Assembly: GCF_007971525.1 (NCBI RefSeq)
Contig: NZ_CP042437.1
Coordinates: 2,480,001 to 2,544,000, forward strand
Length of the DNA: 64,000 nt
Source: Mucilaginibacter ginsenosidivorax
Lineage (GTDB): Bacteria; Bacteroidota; Bacteroidia; Sphingobacteriales; Sphingobacteriaceae
Reading direction: 5' to 3'
The translations under genes were made by a program, and so were the position numbers. Under the pieces are notes generated by a model, which searched no databases, had not been told where the DNA came from, and saw nothing but the letters and a program-made list of their open reading frames with translations. Shown piece by piece: positions 1-8,468 of this stretch. Numbering within the stretch: the stretch's first letter is position 1; the number at the start of each line of letters is the position of its first letter.

Positions 1-273
1 TTTATATAAATGGCGGACATTTTTTTTGTTGATTTTTTTTGCTGGCAAACCCGAATTTAAAATCGCCTCCAATTTAAGGTTCAGCGATTCTTCAGACGCA
101 TCGTTTGGGCTTTCACCATGGGCTGTTTGCTGTAATTGCTTTTCTGCCAACTGGCGGAACATGCCGTCATAAGATCTGTCCGACAGCAACTTTAACAGCA
201 AATCTGCTTCCTCTTCAGTGCATTCATTTTTTACCAGTTTTTCAAACAGAAGTGATAATTCCCTGTAGTTCAT
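1..273 (-). CDS. FecR-type anti-sigma factor, N-terminal part (cut by window edge)
   Basis: The first 91 codons of a gene that runs off the left edge of the window. The start ATG is at 271-273 and the frame is open to base 1. The visible part is a helical, acidic cytoplasmic region (begins MNYRELSLLFEKLVKNE) ending in a basic stretch, KKINKKNVRHLYK, which is typical of the residues just before the single membrane helix of FecR proteins. The helix, FecR domain and DUF4974 tail would lie outside. It follows the ECF sigma gene by 87 bases on the same strand, the usual sigma/anti-sigma order in Bacteroidota. The family call rests on position and this N-terminus only, so another membrane protein cannot be excluded. 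Confidence 0.7.
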   Translation of the reverse strand, partial: MNYRELSLLFEKLVKNECTEEEADLLLKLLSDRSYDGMFRQLAEKQLQQTAHGESPNDASEESLNLKLEAILNSGLPAKKINKKNVRHLYK

Positions 274-360
274 CTATCAGCAGTTATACTATTTTACTAA
301 AGACGTAATTAAAATAAATATGGGGGGCTCAATCAATCGAATTAAAAAACTGTGCACCAA

Positions 361-963
361 TTAATAGCACAAAACTATGTAAAAACAACACATCAAAAAG
401 GTAACAATTTCCATGTTTTTGACCATGTAAGATTTTACAACGTTTTTTGCTTTAGATAGATATTCTTTTACGGTATGGGGAGATATGCCAAGCTTTGTGG
501 CGGTTTCTTTATAGCTAAATCCGTCGAGCTTACAAAGCTGATAAACCTGGCGCTGTTGTGGCGAAAGTTCTGCCAAAGCCTGCTGCAGCAGGTTTTCGCT
601 TTCTTTAAAAAATATCTTTTCTTCTATGTGCGAATAATGATCGGTAATAGTCGATTTAAAGTGGGCCGTCATTTTCCGGTCGCTTTCCAGCTTTCTATAA
701 AAATCACATACCAAATGCGAACCTGCCCTATATAAATAACCCGAAAAATCGCGCTCATAGGTAATTGTCTCCCGCTGATGCCAGATCCGTGAAAATAAAA
801 CCTGGATCATCTCTTCTACTACCTCCTTGTCCTTCACCATCTTAAACATGTTGACGTACATCTTAGGGCTGTATTTATGATACAACTGCGTAAACGCCAA
901 AACACTCCCACTTTTGAGTAATGCGGTAAGCTCTTTATCCGTTTGGCCAAGAGAAGAACTCAT
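361..963 (-). CDS. ECF RNA polymerase sigma factor (Bacteroidota sigma-70 family)
   Basis: A 200-residue ECF sigma factor. Region 2 lies at about residues 22-90, with the core-binding and -10-reading helices (FTQLYHKYSPKMYVNMFKMV through DFSGYLYRAGSHLVCDFYR). Region 4 is at about 130-175, with the helix-turn-helix FSYKETATKLGISPHTVKEY. A hydrophobic tail (IVTFLMCCFYIVLCY) ends the protein, a feature often seen in FecR-linked sigma factors of this phylum. It probably directs transcription of a SusCD-type locus and is held by the FecR protein encoded just downstream. The target PUL may lie left of the window. A decayed relative of region 4 lies at 4628-4759. Confidence 0.93.
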   Translation of the reverse strand: MSSSLGQTDKELTALLKSGSVLAFTQLYHKYSPKMYVNMFKMVKDKEVVEEMIQVLFSRIWHQRETITYERDFSGYLYRAGSHLVCDFYRKLESDRKMTAHFKSTITDHYSHIEEKIFFKESENLLQQALAELSPQQRQVYQLCKLDGFSYKETATKLGISPHTVKEYLSKAKNVVKSYMVKNMEIVTFLMCCFYIVLCY

Positions 964-1196
964 AGTGTTTTTTTCATTTGAAGTTGCAAAGCAAGGTTTG
1001 GTTACACCCGTTATCCGTTTAAAATTTGGAATGGTTTTTATTGGTTACACAATAATGCATAACATAAATATTAAAACCATCCCTATCTGTCATTGTCACC
1101 TTTCACTCATTTATAGGCTTAAGTGACACTTTATTTATCGCGAATATCTATTAGCTTCAAACTTAAAAGCCACCAAATCTCCTTTCGACCGGATAG

Positions 1197-3851
1197 TTAT
1201 CGTTGAAAATGATAATCGCCTCCCTTAACAGAAAACTTTTGATAGGTTTTACCCAACGCATCGGGCACAAAAATATCCGCAGTAGTATTTTGTGGAATGG
1301 TAACCGACATATCAAGCTTGCCACCTTCTATTTTCCATTTACTACTGATATGTCCGTACGGGCAATCGTAACCGCCCTCGGCCCAGGTTAGGCCGCCGCC
1401 TATAGCCGGCTTGATAATTATTTTTTTATAACCAGCCTCTCCCGCCTGTATGCCGGCTATGTTTTGATACATCCAGTCGCCAATGGCGCCATAAGCGTAA
1501 TGGTTATAGGAGTTCATTGACGATTCCTCGAAGCTGCCATCGGTCCTGATGCCGTCCCATCTTTCCCAAATGGTTGTGGCCCCTGCCTTTATAGGATATA
1601 ACCAGGATGGATAGGTATCCTGTAACAACAACCTGTAAGCCACATCGGCATGGCCAAACTTACTGAGGGCATCGCAAAGGTACGGAGTACCTAAAAAGCC
1701 GGTTGTAAGGTGATAATCATACTGCTTTATATTTTTAACCAGCCGTTCGGCAGCCTGTTGCCTTAGGGATACCGGCAGCATATCAAATTCAAGCGCCAGC
1801 ACGTAGGCCGTTTGTGTATCAGATGATATCAGCCCATTTGGCGTAACGTATTCCTTTACAAAGGCATTTTTTATCCTTTGTAATAATTGCGTATAATACT
1901 GCTCGTCGGCCTTTTTGTTCAGGATTTTGGCGCTGTTAAGTAATATTTGTGTTGAGTGGGCATAAAAACATTGGGCTATTAAATATTTATTGGTGATGGC
2001 AGATGTACCGTCCCTGTCGTTGTTAACGCTGTAAAACAGCCAATCGCCAAAATGATTGCCGGTAACCCAAAGGTCGTTTTTGGTTTGCTTTTCAATGTAC
2101 TTAACCCAGGCTTTCATACTTGTGTACTGGTTTTCCAGAACCTGTTTATCGCCATAAGCCGAATACACTGTCCACGGTACAATGGTTGATACATCGCCCC
2201 AGCCGGTGCTGCCGCCAACTTCATTGTTGCCGTTAGTAAAAACATCGGGGATGATGTAGGGGATACTTCCGCTGGGGTACTGGTCGGCAGCTACATCTTT
2301 AAGCCACTTGCTAAAAAAGTTGTGCACATTCATGTTGTACGATGCCGTGCGCGAAAAAACCTGTGCGTCACCCGTCCAGCCCAGCCTTTCATCGCGTTGC
2401 GGGCAATCAGTAGGTACATCTAAAAAATTGCCCCTTTGCCCCCATTGAATATTGTGTTGTAATTGGTTAAGCAATGGGTTTGAGCATGCAAAACTCCCCG
2501 TAACCTTCATATCTGAATACAAGGCTATCCCGGTAAAATCGGCCGGGTTTAATTCGCCTTTAATGCCCGTTACTTTAATATACCTGAAACCCTGCCAGGT
2601 AAACTGCGGCTCGAAAGTTTGTTTGCTGTTATCTTTTAAAATGTAAATATTTTGCGCTTTGGCGGCACGCAGGTTTTCGGTGTAAAAATTGCCGGCCTTA
2701 TCCAATACCTCGGCATGCGATATCATAATGGAATCGCCGGTATGGCCCTGAACGGTAACTTTTACCCAACCTACCAGGTTTTGACCAAAGTCGATCACTT
2801 TTTCGCCCCGGGGGGTGGTGATGATTTTAACAGGCTTAAATGTTTCATGTTGCCTAACCGGTTCATTAATGGTGGCAACCAGGTTGTTTTTATCAAGCGA
2901 CTGTACTTTTACATCCTGCCAATCCCGATCGTTAAAACCAGCCTCCGACCAACCCTGCCGGGCAAGCCGGGTATCCAGGATACAGCCATCGTAAATTTCG
3001 GCAAAGCGCAGGGCGCCGGTAGATGACTTCCAGCTTTCGTCGGATACGATCAGCTTTTCGGTGCCATCGGTGTAAACTATTTTAATTTGCAGTAAAAGCG
3101 CAAGGTTTTTCCCGTAAAAATCCGGCCTTGGATTGTACGGCCCCAGCGGGCTGCGGTACCAGCCACTACCAAGCGACAATCCAATAGCGTTATCGCCCGA
3201 TTTTAAAAGACCCTTAACATCATAAGCCTGGTATTGCAACCTTTTGTTATAGCTTGTCCACCCGGGGGTTAAGTAGGCATCGCCCACCTTTTTGCCATTG
3301 ATCTGAGCCTCATAAAACCCGTGAGATGTGATATAGGCGGTTGCCTTGCTAATCTGTTTGTTTAACAAAAACCCCGTCCTTAATAACGGAACCGGGCCAT
3401 TCACTGCATCGGGAGTTGAAGGGCCTATCCATTTTGCCTGCCAGTCGGCCGGTGATAACAGCCCCATTGTCCACAAGGCAGGTTCGCTCCAGGCGGATTG
3501 TTTGCCGCTGATGTCCCAGGTCCTTACCTTCCAGGAATAACTATGTCCCGATTTCAACGTTTTGCCCCCATAAGGCACATACAACGTTTGGCCCGATAAC
3601 ACCTTACCGGTTGACCATAAACTAACGGGCTTGCCACTCTCCGCGTCAATAGCATCCACCTGAACCTCGTAAGCAGCCTGGTTATTGGCCTTACTGCCAT
3701 TTGCAGCCAGCTGCCAGCTAAACCGGGGGTTTCGGGCATCAATACTGATAGGATTTTTCTGGTCTTCGGTTAAAAGGTTGGTGGCTATTACCTGTGCTGT
3801 ACCAATGTTGCATACTAATAAAAAGCAGGCCGTGGCAAGGGTTATTCTCAT
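1197..3851 (-). CDS. Alpha-L-rhamnosidase, GH78
   Basis: A secreted enzyme of 884 residues that removes terminal alpha-L-rhamnose from plant or microbial glycans. I chose the ATG at 3849-3851 because it opens a clean signal peptide (MRITLATACFLLVCNIGTAQ); an upstream in-frame ATG at 3935 would add 28 unrelated residues. Order of parts: an Ig-like N-terminal domain, the rhamnosidase N-domain (about 160-330, with GSGWYRSPLG), a concanavalin-like region, the alpha/alpha-barrel catalytic domain (about 440-780) and a beta-sandwich C-terminus. The GH78 signature is visible as DVPTDCPQRDERLGWTGDAQ, containing the acidic residues of the active site. It lies about 1 kb beyond the GH92 gene on the same strand and is separated from it by a strong hairpin, so it may have its own promoter. 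Confidence 0.95.
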   Translation of the reverse strand: MRITLATACFLLVCNIGTAQVIATNLLTEDQKNPISIDARNPRFSWQLAANGSKANNQAAYEVQVDAIDAESGKPVSLWSTGKVLSGQTLYVPYGGKTLKSGHSYSWKVRTWDISGKQSAWSEPALWTMGLLSPADWQAKWIGPSTPDAVNGPVPLLRTGFLLNKQISKATAYITSHGFYEAQINGKKVGDAYLTPGWTSYNKRLQYQAYDVKGLLKSGDNAIGLSLGSGWYRSPLGPYNPRPDFYGKNLALLLQIKIVYTDGTEKLIVSDESWKSSTGALRFAEIYDGCILDTRLARQGWSEAGFNDRDWQDVKVQSLDKNNLVATINEPVRQHETFKPVKIITTPRGEKVIDFGQNLVGWVKVTVQGHTGDSIMISHAEVLDKAGNFYTENLRAAKAQNIYILKDNSKQTFEPQFTWQGFRYIKVTGIKGELNPADFTGIALYSDMKVTGSFACSNPLLNQLQHNIQWGQRGNFLDVPTDCPQRDERLGWTGDAQVFSRTASYNMNVHNFFSKWLKDVAADQYPSGSIPYIIPDVFTNGNNEVGGSTGWGDVSTIVPWTVYSAYGDKQVLENQYTSMKAWVKYIEKQTKNDLWVTGNHFGDWLFYSVNNDRDGTSAITNKYLIAQCFYAHSTQILLNSAKILNKKADEQYYTQLLQRIKNAFVKEYVTPNGLISSDTQTAYVLALEFDMLPVSLRQQAAERLVKNIKQYDYHLTTGFLGTPYLCDALSKFGHADVAYRLLLQDTYPSWLYPIKAGATTIWERWDGIRTDGSFEESSMNSYNHYAYGAIGDWMYQNIAGIQAGEAGYKKIIIKPAIGGGLTWAEGGYDCPYGHISSKWKIEGGKLDMSVTIPQNTTADIFVPDALGKTYQKFSVKGGDYHFQR

Positions 3852-4244
3852 ATATAGGTTAATGTTTTTACGATCTAAGGTTATATAAAGTCGACCACCA
3901 AAACCGGATAGCCCGGTTAGCGGCCATGCCGGCATAGTTTGTTCTCCAACTTCATTTTATCCTTCAGAAACAAATGGTTTATAAAAGGCTTTGTTGGTTA
4001 ACTCGCCACAAAGGCATAACCGTTGTTAAAAGCCAAAACAATTTCAATTATAATCACTCGAAACAACACGTATTCAACAATATTTTATCATTGGTTGCAA
4101 CCCGGCAATTTGATAGATTATAAATGGTTAATCAAAATTAATTTAAGCAGATATGATAACCATCCCTTTCTGTCCTGCAAGACAGAGCGCCTTATAAAGC
4201 TATTCGCTGTTCAAAAGCGCTTCAGGAAAAGTGTGACTACCACT

Positions 4245-4285
4245 AACAAAGGGGCAAATTTCTGGTTGAAATTTGCCCCTTTGTT
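4245..4285. terminator. Strong hairpin, likely bidirectional terminator
   Basis: A perfect inverted repeat with a 17-base stem (arms begin aacaaaggggcaaattt) and a 7-base loop. The right side is T-rich on the plus strand. It lies between GH78 (starts at 3851) and GH92 (ends at 4832), both read leftwards, so it most likely ends the GH92 transcript and separates the rhamnosidase from the upstream operon. Confidence 0.7.
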
Positions 4286-4413
4286 ATTATTTTATATCGG
4301 ATTGTATAGGTAACACAGATGCAGTTACTGATTAGTTTCTAAAGATATGTTTTGTCGACACACCCGGGCTTGTTCTACACGAATCAGAGGCGTAGCCTCG
4401 GCCAATCTTGTAG

Positions 4414-4595
4414 CCACGGGTTTTAACCCGTGGAAAGAAACGAAGAAAACGATAGAGAGCCGTAGGTTCGACCCATATGGGCAATGCGCAATCGCATGAA
4501 CAAAATTCAAATACCTGGATTACCTAAAAATATGGACCGTGCCGATGGCACTCTGGCTGTCCTTTGGGCAATCGTCCACGGGTTGAAACCCGTGG
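4414..4595. repeat. Pair of REP-like palindromes
   Basis: Two 20-base palindromes, ccacgggttttaacccgtgg at 4414-4433 and ccacgggttgaaacccgtgg at 4576-4595, are each joined on one side to a tag gtagc/gctac. They differ only in the loop. Sequence between them carries further short palindromic pieces such as gaggcgtagcctc. This looks like the REP-type repeats common between genes in Bacteroidota. No transposase is nearby. Confidence 0.75.
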
Positions 4596-4627
4596 CTACA
4601 ATATGTGCCGGGCCTATGGCCCTTAGA

Positions 4628-4759
4628 AACGGCTATGTAAAAGACAATTAAAATAGAACAACCAATACAAAGCACCATAACGATATGGGGAGACATGCCA
4701 AGCTTTGATGTCCTTTTTATTGAAGAATAAAGTTGCTTTATAATTTGACTTGGTGGCAT
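4628..4759 (-). pseudogene. Decayed ECF sigma factor fragment (region 4 and tail)
   Basis: Read on the minus strand, this piece gives SSIKRTSKLGMSPHIV followed by a hydrophobic run IGCSILIVFYIAV. The intact sigma factor at 361-963 has FSYKETATKLGISPHTV and ends IVTFLMCCFYIVLCY. At DNA level 4684-4707 matches 474-497 at 23 of 24 bases. The rest of the gene, including region 2, is missing and the part between helix and tail is deleted. I read it as the remnant of a third sigma factor copy, partly overrun by the REP-like repeats to its left. Confidence 0.6.
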
Positions 4760-4831
4760 TAAGTCAAAGCTTATTTAAACTGCGCTTAAATTTTATGTAC
4801 AAATAATTCTTACCTACCCCTTATTCGAGTT

Positions 4832-7117
4832 TTACCGGCCAGGCTGATATTGGGTTTGGGTTGCCCATTTAGCATCCGGTGTATCCTGCATAAAAAATTC
4901 CAGGCTGCCGCCGTTCATGATCTCCTGGTAGCTGATATAATTACGGAGGCTTAGCTTCCCGTTCCGCTTAACCTGGTAGATGTATGCTGAGCTTTTACTT
5001 TTCTTGTGGCAGGTTATGGTTGTGCTTTTCCCATTGGGCAGCTTCAATATTACTTTATCAAAAATTGGCGAACATAATACAAACTGACCCGATACCGGGT
5101 TTACCGGATAAAAACCCATGGATGCAAACATGTACCAGGCCGACATTTGCCCGGCATCGTCATTGCCGCCGAGCCCACCCGGCCCATCACTATACTCCGT
5201 TGCAAGTATATCCCGAACCTGCTGCTGGGTTTTCCAGGGCGCTGGGGTATAATTGTACATAAACGGAATCTGGTGCCCAGGCTCGTTGCCGTGCCAGTAT
5301 TCTTTTTTCAAAAACAAACTATCCAAAGCCGATTCCAGTTTGCGAGGGCCACCCATTAGTTTTGCAAGGCCCGGAATATCCTGCGGAGCATAAAATGTGT
5401 ATTGGCGGGGCGTGCCCTCGGTAATATAACTTTCTTTTTTGTCGGGGTTGTAATCCGGTATCCAATTGCCATTGGCGTAACGGCCACGTACCATGCCTGT
5501 TGCCGGGTCAAATACATTTTTGTAATAGCCCGCTCGTTGTATCAGCAATTTATAATCGGCTGTGTTACCTATTTGTTTCGCAAATTGCGATAAGGCATAA
5601 TCATCATAAGCATATTCCATCGTACGGCTCACTTGTTCTTTTTTATGGAAGGCATCGGGCACGCTATCTTCCAGCGGGATATAATGATATTTTAAATAGC
5701 TATCCAAAGCCCGGCGGCCTTTACCTTCTACATAATCAGCTTTATTGGCCGGTATATCAAATGCGTTGTGCCGCAATAAGCCATAAGCTTCGTTTACATC
5801 ATAATCGCGGATACCTTTAAGATAGGCGGAGCTGATTACCGAAGCCGTATGATCGCCTATCATTTCTGAAGTATAATTGTTCCAGCAGGGAAATATGGGC
5901 ATCCAGCCTCCTTGCCTGCCTTTGATAATCAGCGAGCGTACCAGGTCGTTTACAAAAGCCGGTTTTAGTATTTCATACAAAGGAATTTCGGCCCGGTAAA
6001 TATCCCACATCGAAAAATCATCATAATAATTACCCTTTGCCAGCTTTGCATTTTTATAAGCGGTTGCAAACATCGGATAGCTGCCATCCACATCGCTAAA
6101 CAAGCGCGGTTGCTGCATAGTATGGTAATAGGCCGTGTAGAAAATGTTTTTATCCTTCAGGTTATCGGTAGCAACGCTAATTTGACCTAAGGCTTTTTGC
6201 CAAACCTGCTTACAACTTACAACCGCTTTATCAAAATCAGCGCCGGGCATTTCTGCCTGTAAATTTTTACGGGCGCCATCCAGGCTGGTAAATGATGTAC
6301 CTATACGGATCACCTGCTTTTCGCCCTTGTTCATTTTAAAGCCGACAAAGGCACCTAAGCCTGGCATGTCTTTCAGGCTTGTGGCCGATAAAACCTTCCC
6401 TTCGGTAAAAGTTCCCGCGCAATCGGCCTGTTTTTCAAACCGGATTACAAAAAAGCCATTAAAACCGGCGCTTTTGCCCCATCCCTGGTAAATGCGATGC
6501 GCCGGGTTGTAACCGTATATTTCTCCGTGTTGGGCATCAACTTGTATGTAGCCTTCGTGCCTGTCGCTGTTGGGTGTAACCAGTAAATAAAGGCTATCGG
6601 CCTTATCCATGGTAAACTGCATTATCCCACAGCGTGGGGTAGCGGTTACGGCGGCATGTACGCTATATTCGGCTAAATTAACCTGGTATAAATAAGGGGT
6701 TAACAGTTCATCGGTGTGTTTAAATGAGGTTTGGTAATTGTTGGTTTTTAATTTGCCGGTTATGGGCATAATGGTAAAGCTGCCGTAATCCTGCGTACAG
6801 GAGCCACTTAGCCAATGTGAACCGCGCAGGCCGTAAAACAAGCTATCTTTATAAAGATATGGCGGTACACACTTGTTTTCAGTCGCCTGGGTTTCGGGCG
6901 TCCATTGCGTCATGGCGAATGGTGTGGTTACCGCAGGGATAGTATTGGCCTGCGATGCGGCATAGCCCGAACCGTGTTTTATTGCCGATGCCGTTGTGGC
7001 AACAGCGGTACCGGCCAATGGCTGTACATATTTAACAACATCCTGCGCAAATGCTGATGCCGAGATAGCCAGCAGCAATAAAGTAAAAAATAAGCGTAGC
7101 TCTTTATAAATTATCAT
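4832..7117 (-). CDS. GH92 alpha-mannosidase, secreted
   Basis: A 761-residue calcium-dependent exo-alpha-mannosidase of family GH92, which typically cleaves alpha-1,2-, 1,3- or 1,4-linked mannose. The signal peptide is MIIYKELRLFFTLLLLAISA ending SAFAQ. The N-terminal beta-sandwich (about 25-270) carries LAGTAVATT and GLRGSHWLSGSC. The alpha/alpha-barrel follows, with GDHTASVISSAYLKGI and, near residue 650, the family signature GGNDDAGQMSAWYMF whose aspartates form the catalytic base. Length is normal for the family. It lies 133 bases downstream of the HGSNAT-like gene in the same direction. A second GH92 gene sits in the other PUL at 24298. The exact linkage cleaved cannot be read from the sequence. 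Confidence 0.95.
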   Translation of the reverse strand: MIIYKELRLFFTLLLLAISASAFAQDVVKYVQPLAGTAVATTASAIKHGSGYAASQANTIPAVTTPFAMTQWTPETQATENKCVPPYLYKDSLFYGLRGSHWLSGSCTQDYGSFTIMPITGKLKTNNYQTSFKHTDELLTPYLYQVNLAEYSVHAAVTATPRCGIMQFTMDKADSLYLLVTPNSDRHEGYIQVDAQHGEIYGYNPAHRIYQGWGKSAGFNGFFVIRFEKQADCAGTFTEGKVLSATSLKDMPGLGAFVGFKMNKGEKQVIRIGTSFTSLDGARKNLQAEMPGADFDKAVVSCKQVWQKALGQISVATDNLKDKNIFYTAYYHTMQQPRLFSDVDGSYPMFATAYKNAKLAKGNYYDDFSMWDIYRAEIPLYEILKPAFVNDLVRSLIIKGRQGGWMPIFPCWNNYTSEMIGDHTASVISSAYLKGIRDYDVNEAYGLLRHNAFDIPANKADYVEGKGRRALDSYLKYHYIPLEDSVPDAFHKKEQVSRTMEYAYDDYALSQFAKQIGNTADYKLLIQRAGYYKNVFDPATGMVRGRYANGNWIPDYNPDKKESYITEGTPRQYTFYAPQDIPGLAKLMGGPRKLESALDSLFLKKEYWHGNEPGHQIPFMYNYTPAPWKTQQQVRDILATEYSDGPGGLGGNDDAGQMSAWYMFASMGFYPVNPVSGQFVLCSPIFDKVILKLPNGKSTTITCHKKSKSSAYIYQVKRNGKLSLRNYISYQEIMNGGSLEFFMQDTPDAKWATQTQYQPGR

Positions 7118-7134
7118 ACGATATCATGTTAATC

Positions 7135-7218
7135 GTGTAATAGTCTTTAGTCGAAAGTCTTTAGTCCTAAGTCAAAAAAAGATTAGATATGACTTTTGAC
7201 TTAAGGCTTAGTACTATT
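7135..7218. repeat. AGTC-rich hairpin repeat, copy 1
   Basis: A degenerate inverted repeat built from agtctttagtc-like words with a short A-run at its centre, located just 3' of the HGSNAT-like gene. Related sequences occur at 23128-23212 and 48007-48120, each at the 3' end of a gene. It may act as a terminator or be a small mobile repeat. Confidence 0.6.
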
Positions 7219-7250
7219 AACTTAACACTAAGCTTCTGCAACGCACAAGG

Positions 7251-8450
7251 CTATATCTTCAAAAATATTTTGTTTCGATATAAAAAATAAAGCAATGCAA
7301 GCTGCACAACCACTATGCTTATGGCCTGCCATACCGCTTGCCATAGCGGCGATACGTACTGGATCAGCCCGCCAAAAAAGTAATGGGCGGTGTGCTGAAA
7401 ATCAATCATGCCTTCGGATGCCAGGTAAATCAGGATTGAATTTACCCCGATAAGCACAAAAGGGAAAGCCCATTTGCGATAGCCGGCCACATCAATAATC
7501 AGATAAAACACCGACAGGAAAACAAGGCTCCATCCACCTACAAATAAAACAAAAGAACTTGTCCAAAGGCGTTTGTTGATAGGAAAGGTTAAATTCCATA
7601 CGGAGCCGATGGCAATTAGTATTAGCCCAGCTACAAATAGCGCCACGCCCTTTTTCCACATGGGCCATTTTGCCGACTGGTATTTTAAAAACTGACCGGT
7701 AAAAATACCCAACATAGCTGTGCCAATTGCCGGGATGGTTGACAACACCCCTTCGGGATCATGCACTTTATCATGCAGCCTGCCCGGAAGCAACAGCCTG
7801 TCGATATATGATTCCAGGCTGCCATTCATGGTTAAAACTCCTGCGCCATAACCCGGCACCGGGATAAGCATCATAGCTGCCCAATACCCCAACAATAATA
7901 CAGCAAACCAGATAAGCTGCTGCCGAAAATTAAAATTCAAATAAATGAGCCCGGCAAAAAACCAGGCAAGCCCAATACGCCCCAATACGCTTGCAAAGCG
8001 CGTTTGCTCGTACCCGTTCCACTTAAAAAGTCCGTTAACAACCAGCCCTAAAAAAAGCAGTATCAGGGTACGGCGGAGCATGGATAAATAGATGCTCCGC
8101 TTATCGGCTTTAGGTAAAAACTGTGCATCGTTTACTCCCGCCTTCAGCATTTTATTGTGCATAGAATATGGCATAGATACCCCGGCGATAAACAAAAACA
8201 GCGGAAAGATCATGTCATAAAATGTAATCCCATTCCAATCGGTATGGTGCAACTGGCCCGACATCCACAGTAAAACCGGCCAATTGGTTGCTTTGGCCAG
8301 GGCGTGTATCACCCCTTCGCCACTCATTATCCAAAACATATCAAACCCACGCAGCGCATCTAACGATAACAGGCGGGGTAACTTTACAGGTATATTTTTA
8401 CCGTTGCCGGCATTTATAAAAGGATCAGATACAATTGGTGTATTGGTCAT
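7251..8450 (-). CDS. HGSNAT-like multi-pass membrane acetyltransferase (DUF5009/NagX type)
   Basis: A 399-residue integral membrane protein with about ten hydrophobic segments. It opens with the family motif RLLSLDALRGFDMFWIM, then DMIFPLFLFIAGVSMPYS and RRTLILLFLGLVVNGLF. It belongs to the family of human heparan-alpha-glucosaminide N-acetyltransferase (HGSNAT) and bacterial NagX, which move an acetyl group from cytosolic acetyl-CoA to a sugar on the other side of the membrane. The gene starts 18 bases after the stop of the GH89 alpha-N-acetylglucosaminidase, so the two are surely co-transcribed. Inference: it acetylates terminal glucosamine in the periplasm so that the GH89 enzyme can cut it, or handles released sugar. 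A paralogue is at 28233. Confidence 0.85.
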   Translation of the reverse strand: MTNTPIVSDPFINAGNGKNIPVKLPRLLSLDALRGFDMFWIMSGEGVIHALAKATNWPVLLWMSGQLHHTDWNGITFYDMIFPLFLFIAGVSMPYSMHNKMLKAGVNDAQFLPKADKRSIYLSMLRRTLILLFLGLVVNGLFKWNGYEQTRFASVLGRIGLAWFFAGLIYLNFNFRQQLIWFAVLLLGYWAAMMLIPVPGYGAGVLTMNGSLESYIDRLLLPGRLHDKVHDPEGVLSTIPAIGTAMLGIFTGQFLKYQSAKWPMWKKGVALFVAGLILIAIGSVWNLTFPINKRLWTSSFVLFVGGWSLVFLSVFYLIIDVAGYRKWAFPFVLIGVNSILIYLASEGMIDFQHTAHYFFGGLIQYVSPLWQAVWQAISIVVVQLALLYFLYRNKIFLKI

Positions 8451-8468
8451 ATGCCTTAAATATTAATG

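Noticed and set aside
4023..4313. 96-codon plus-strand frame
   Set aside because: It reads through the terminator hairpin and promoter region of GH78; composition is not protein-like.
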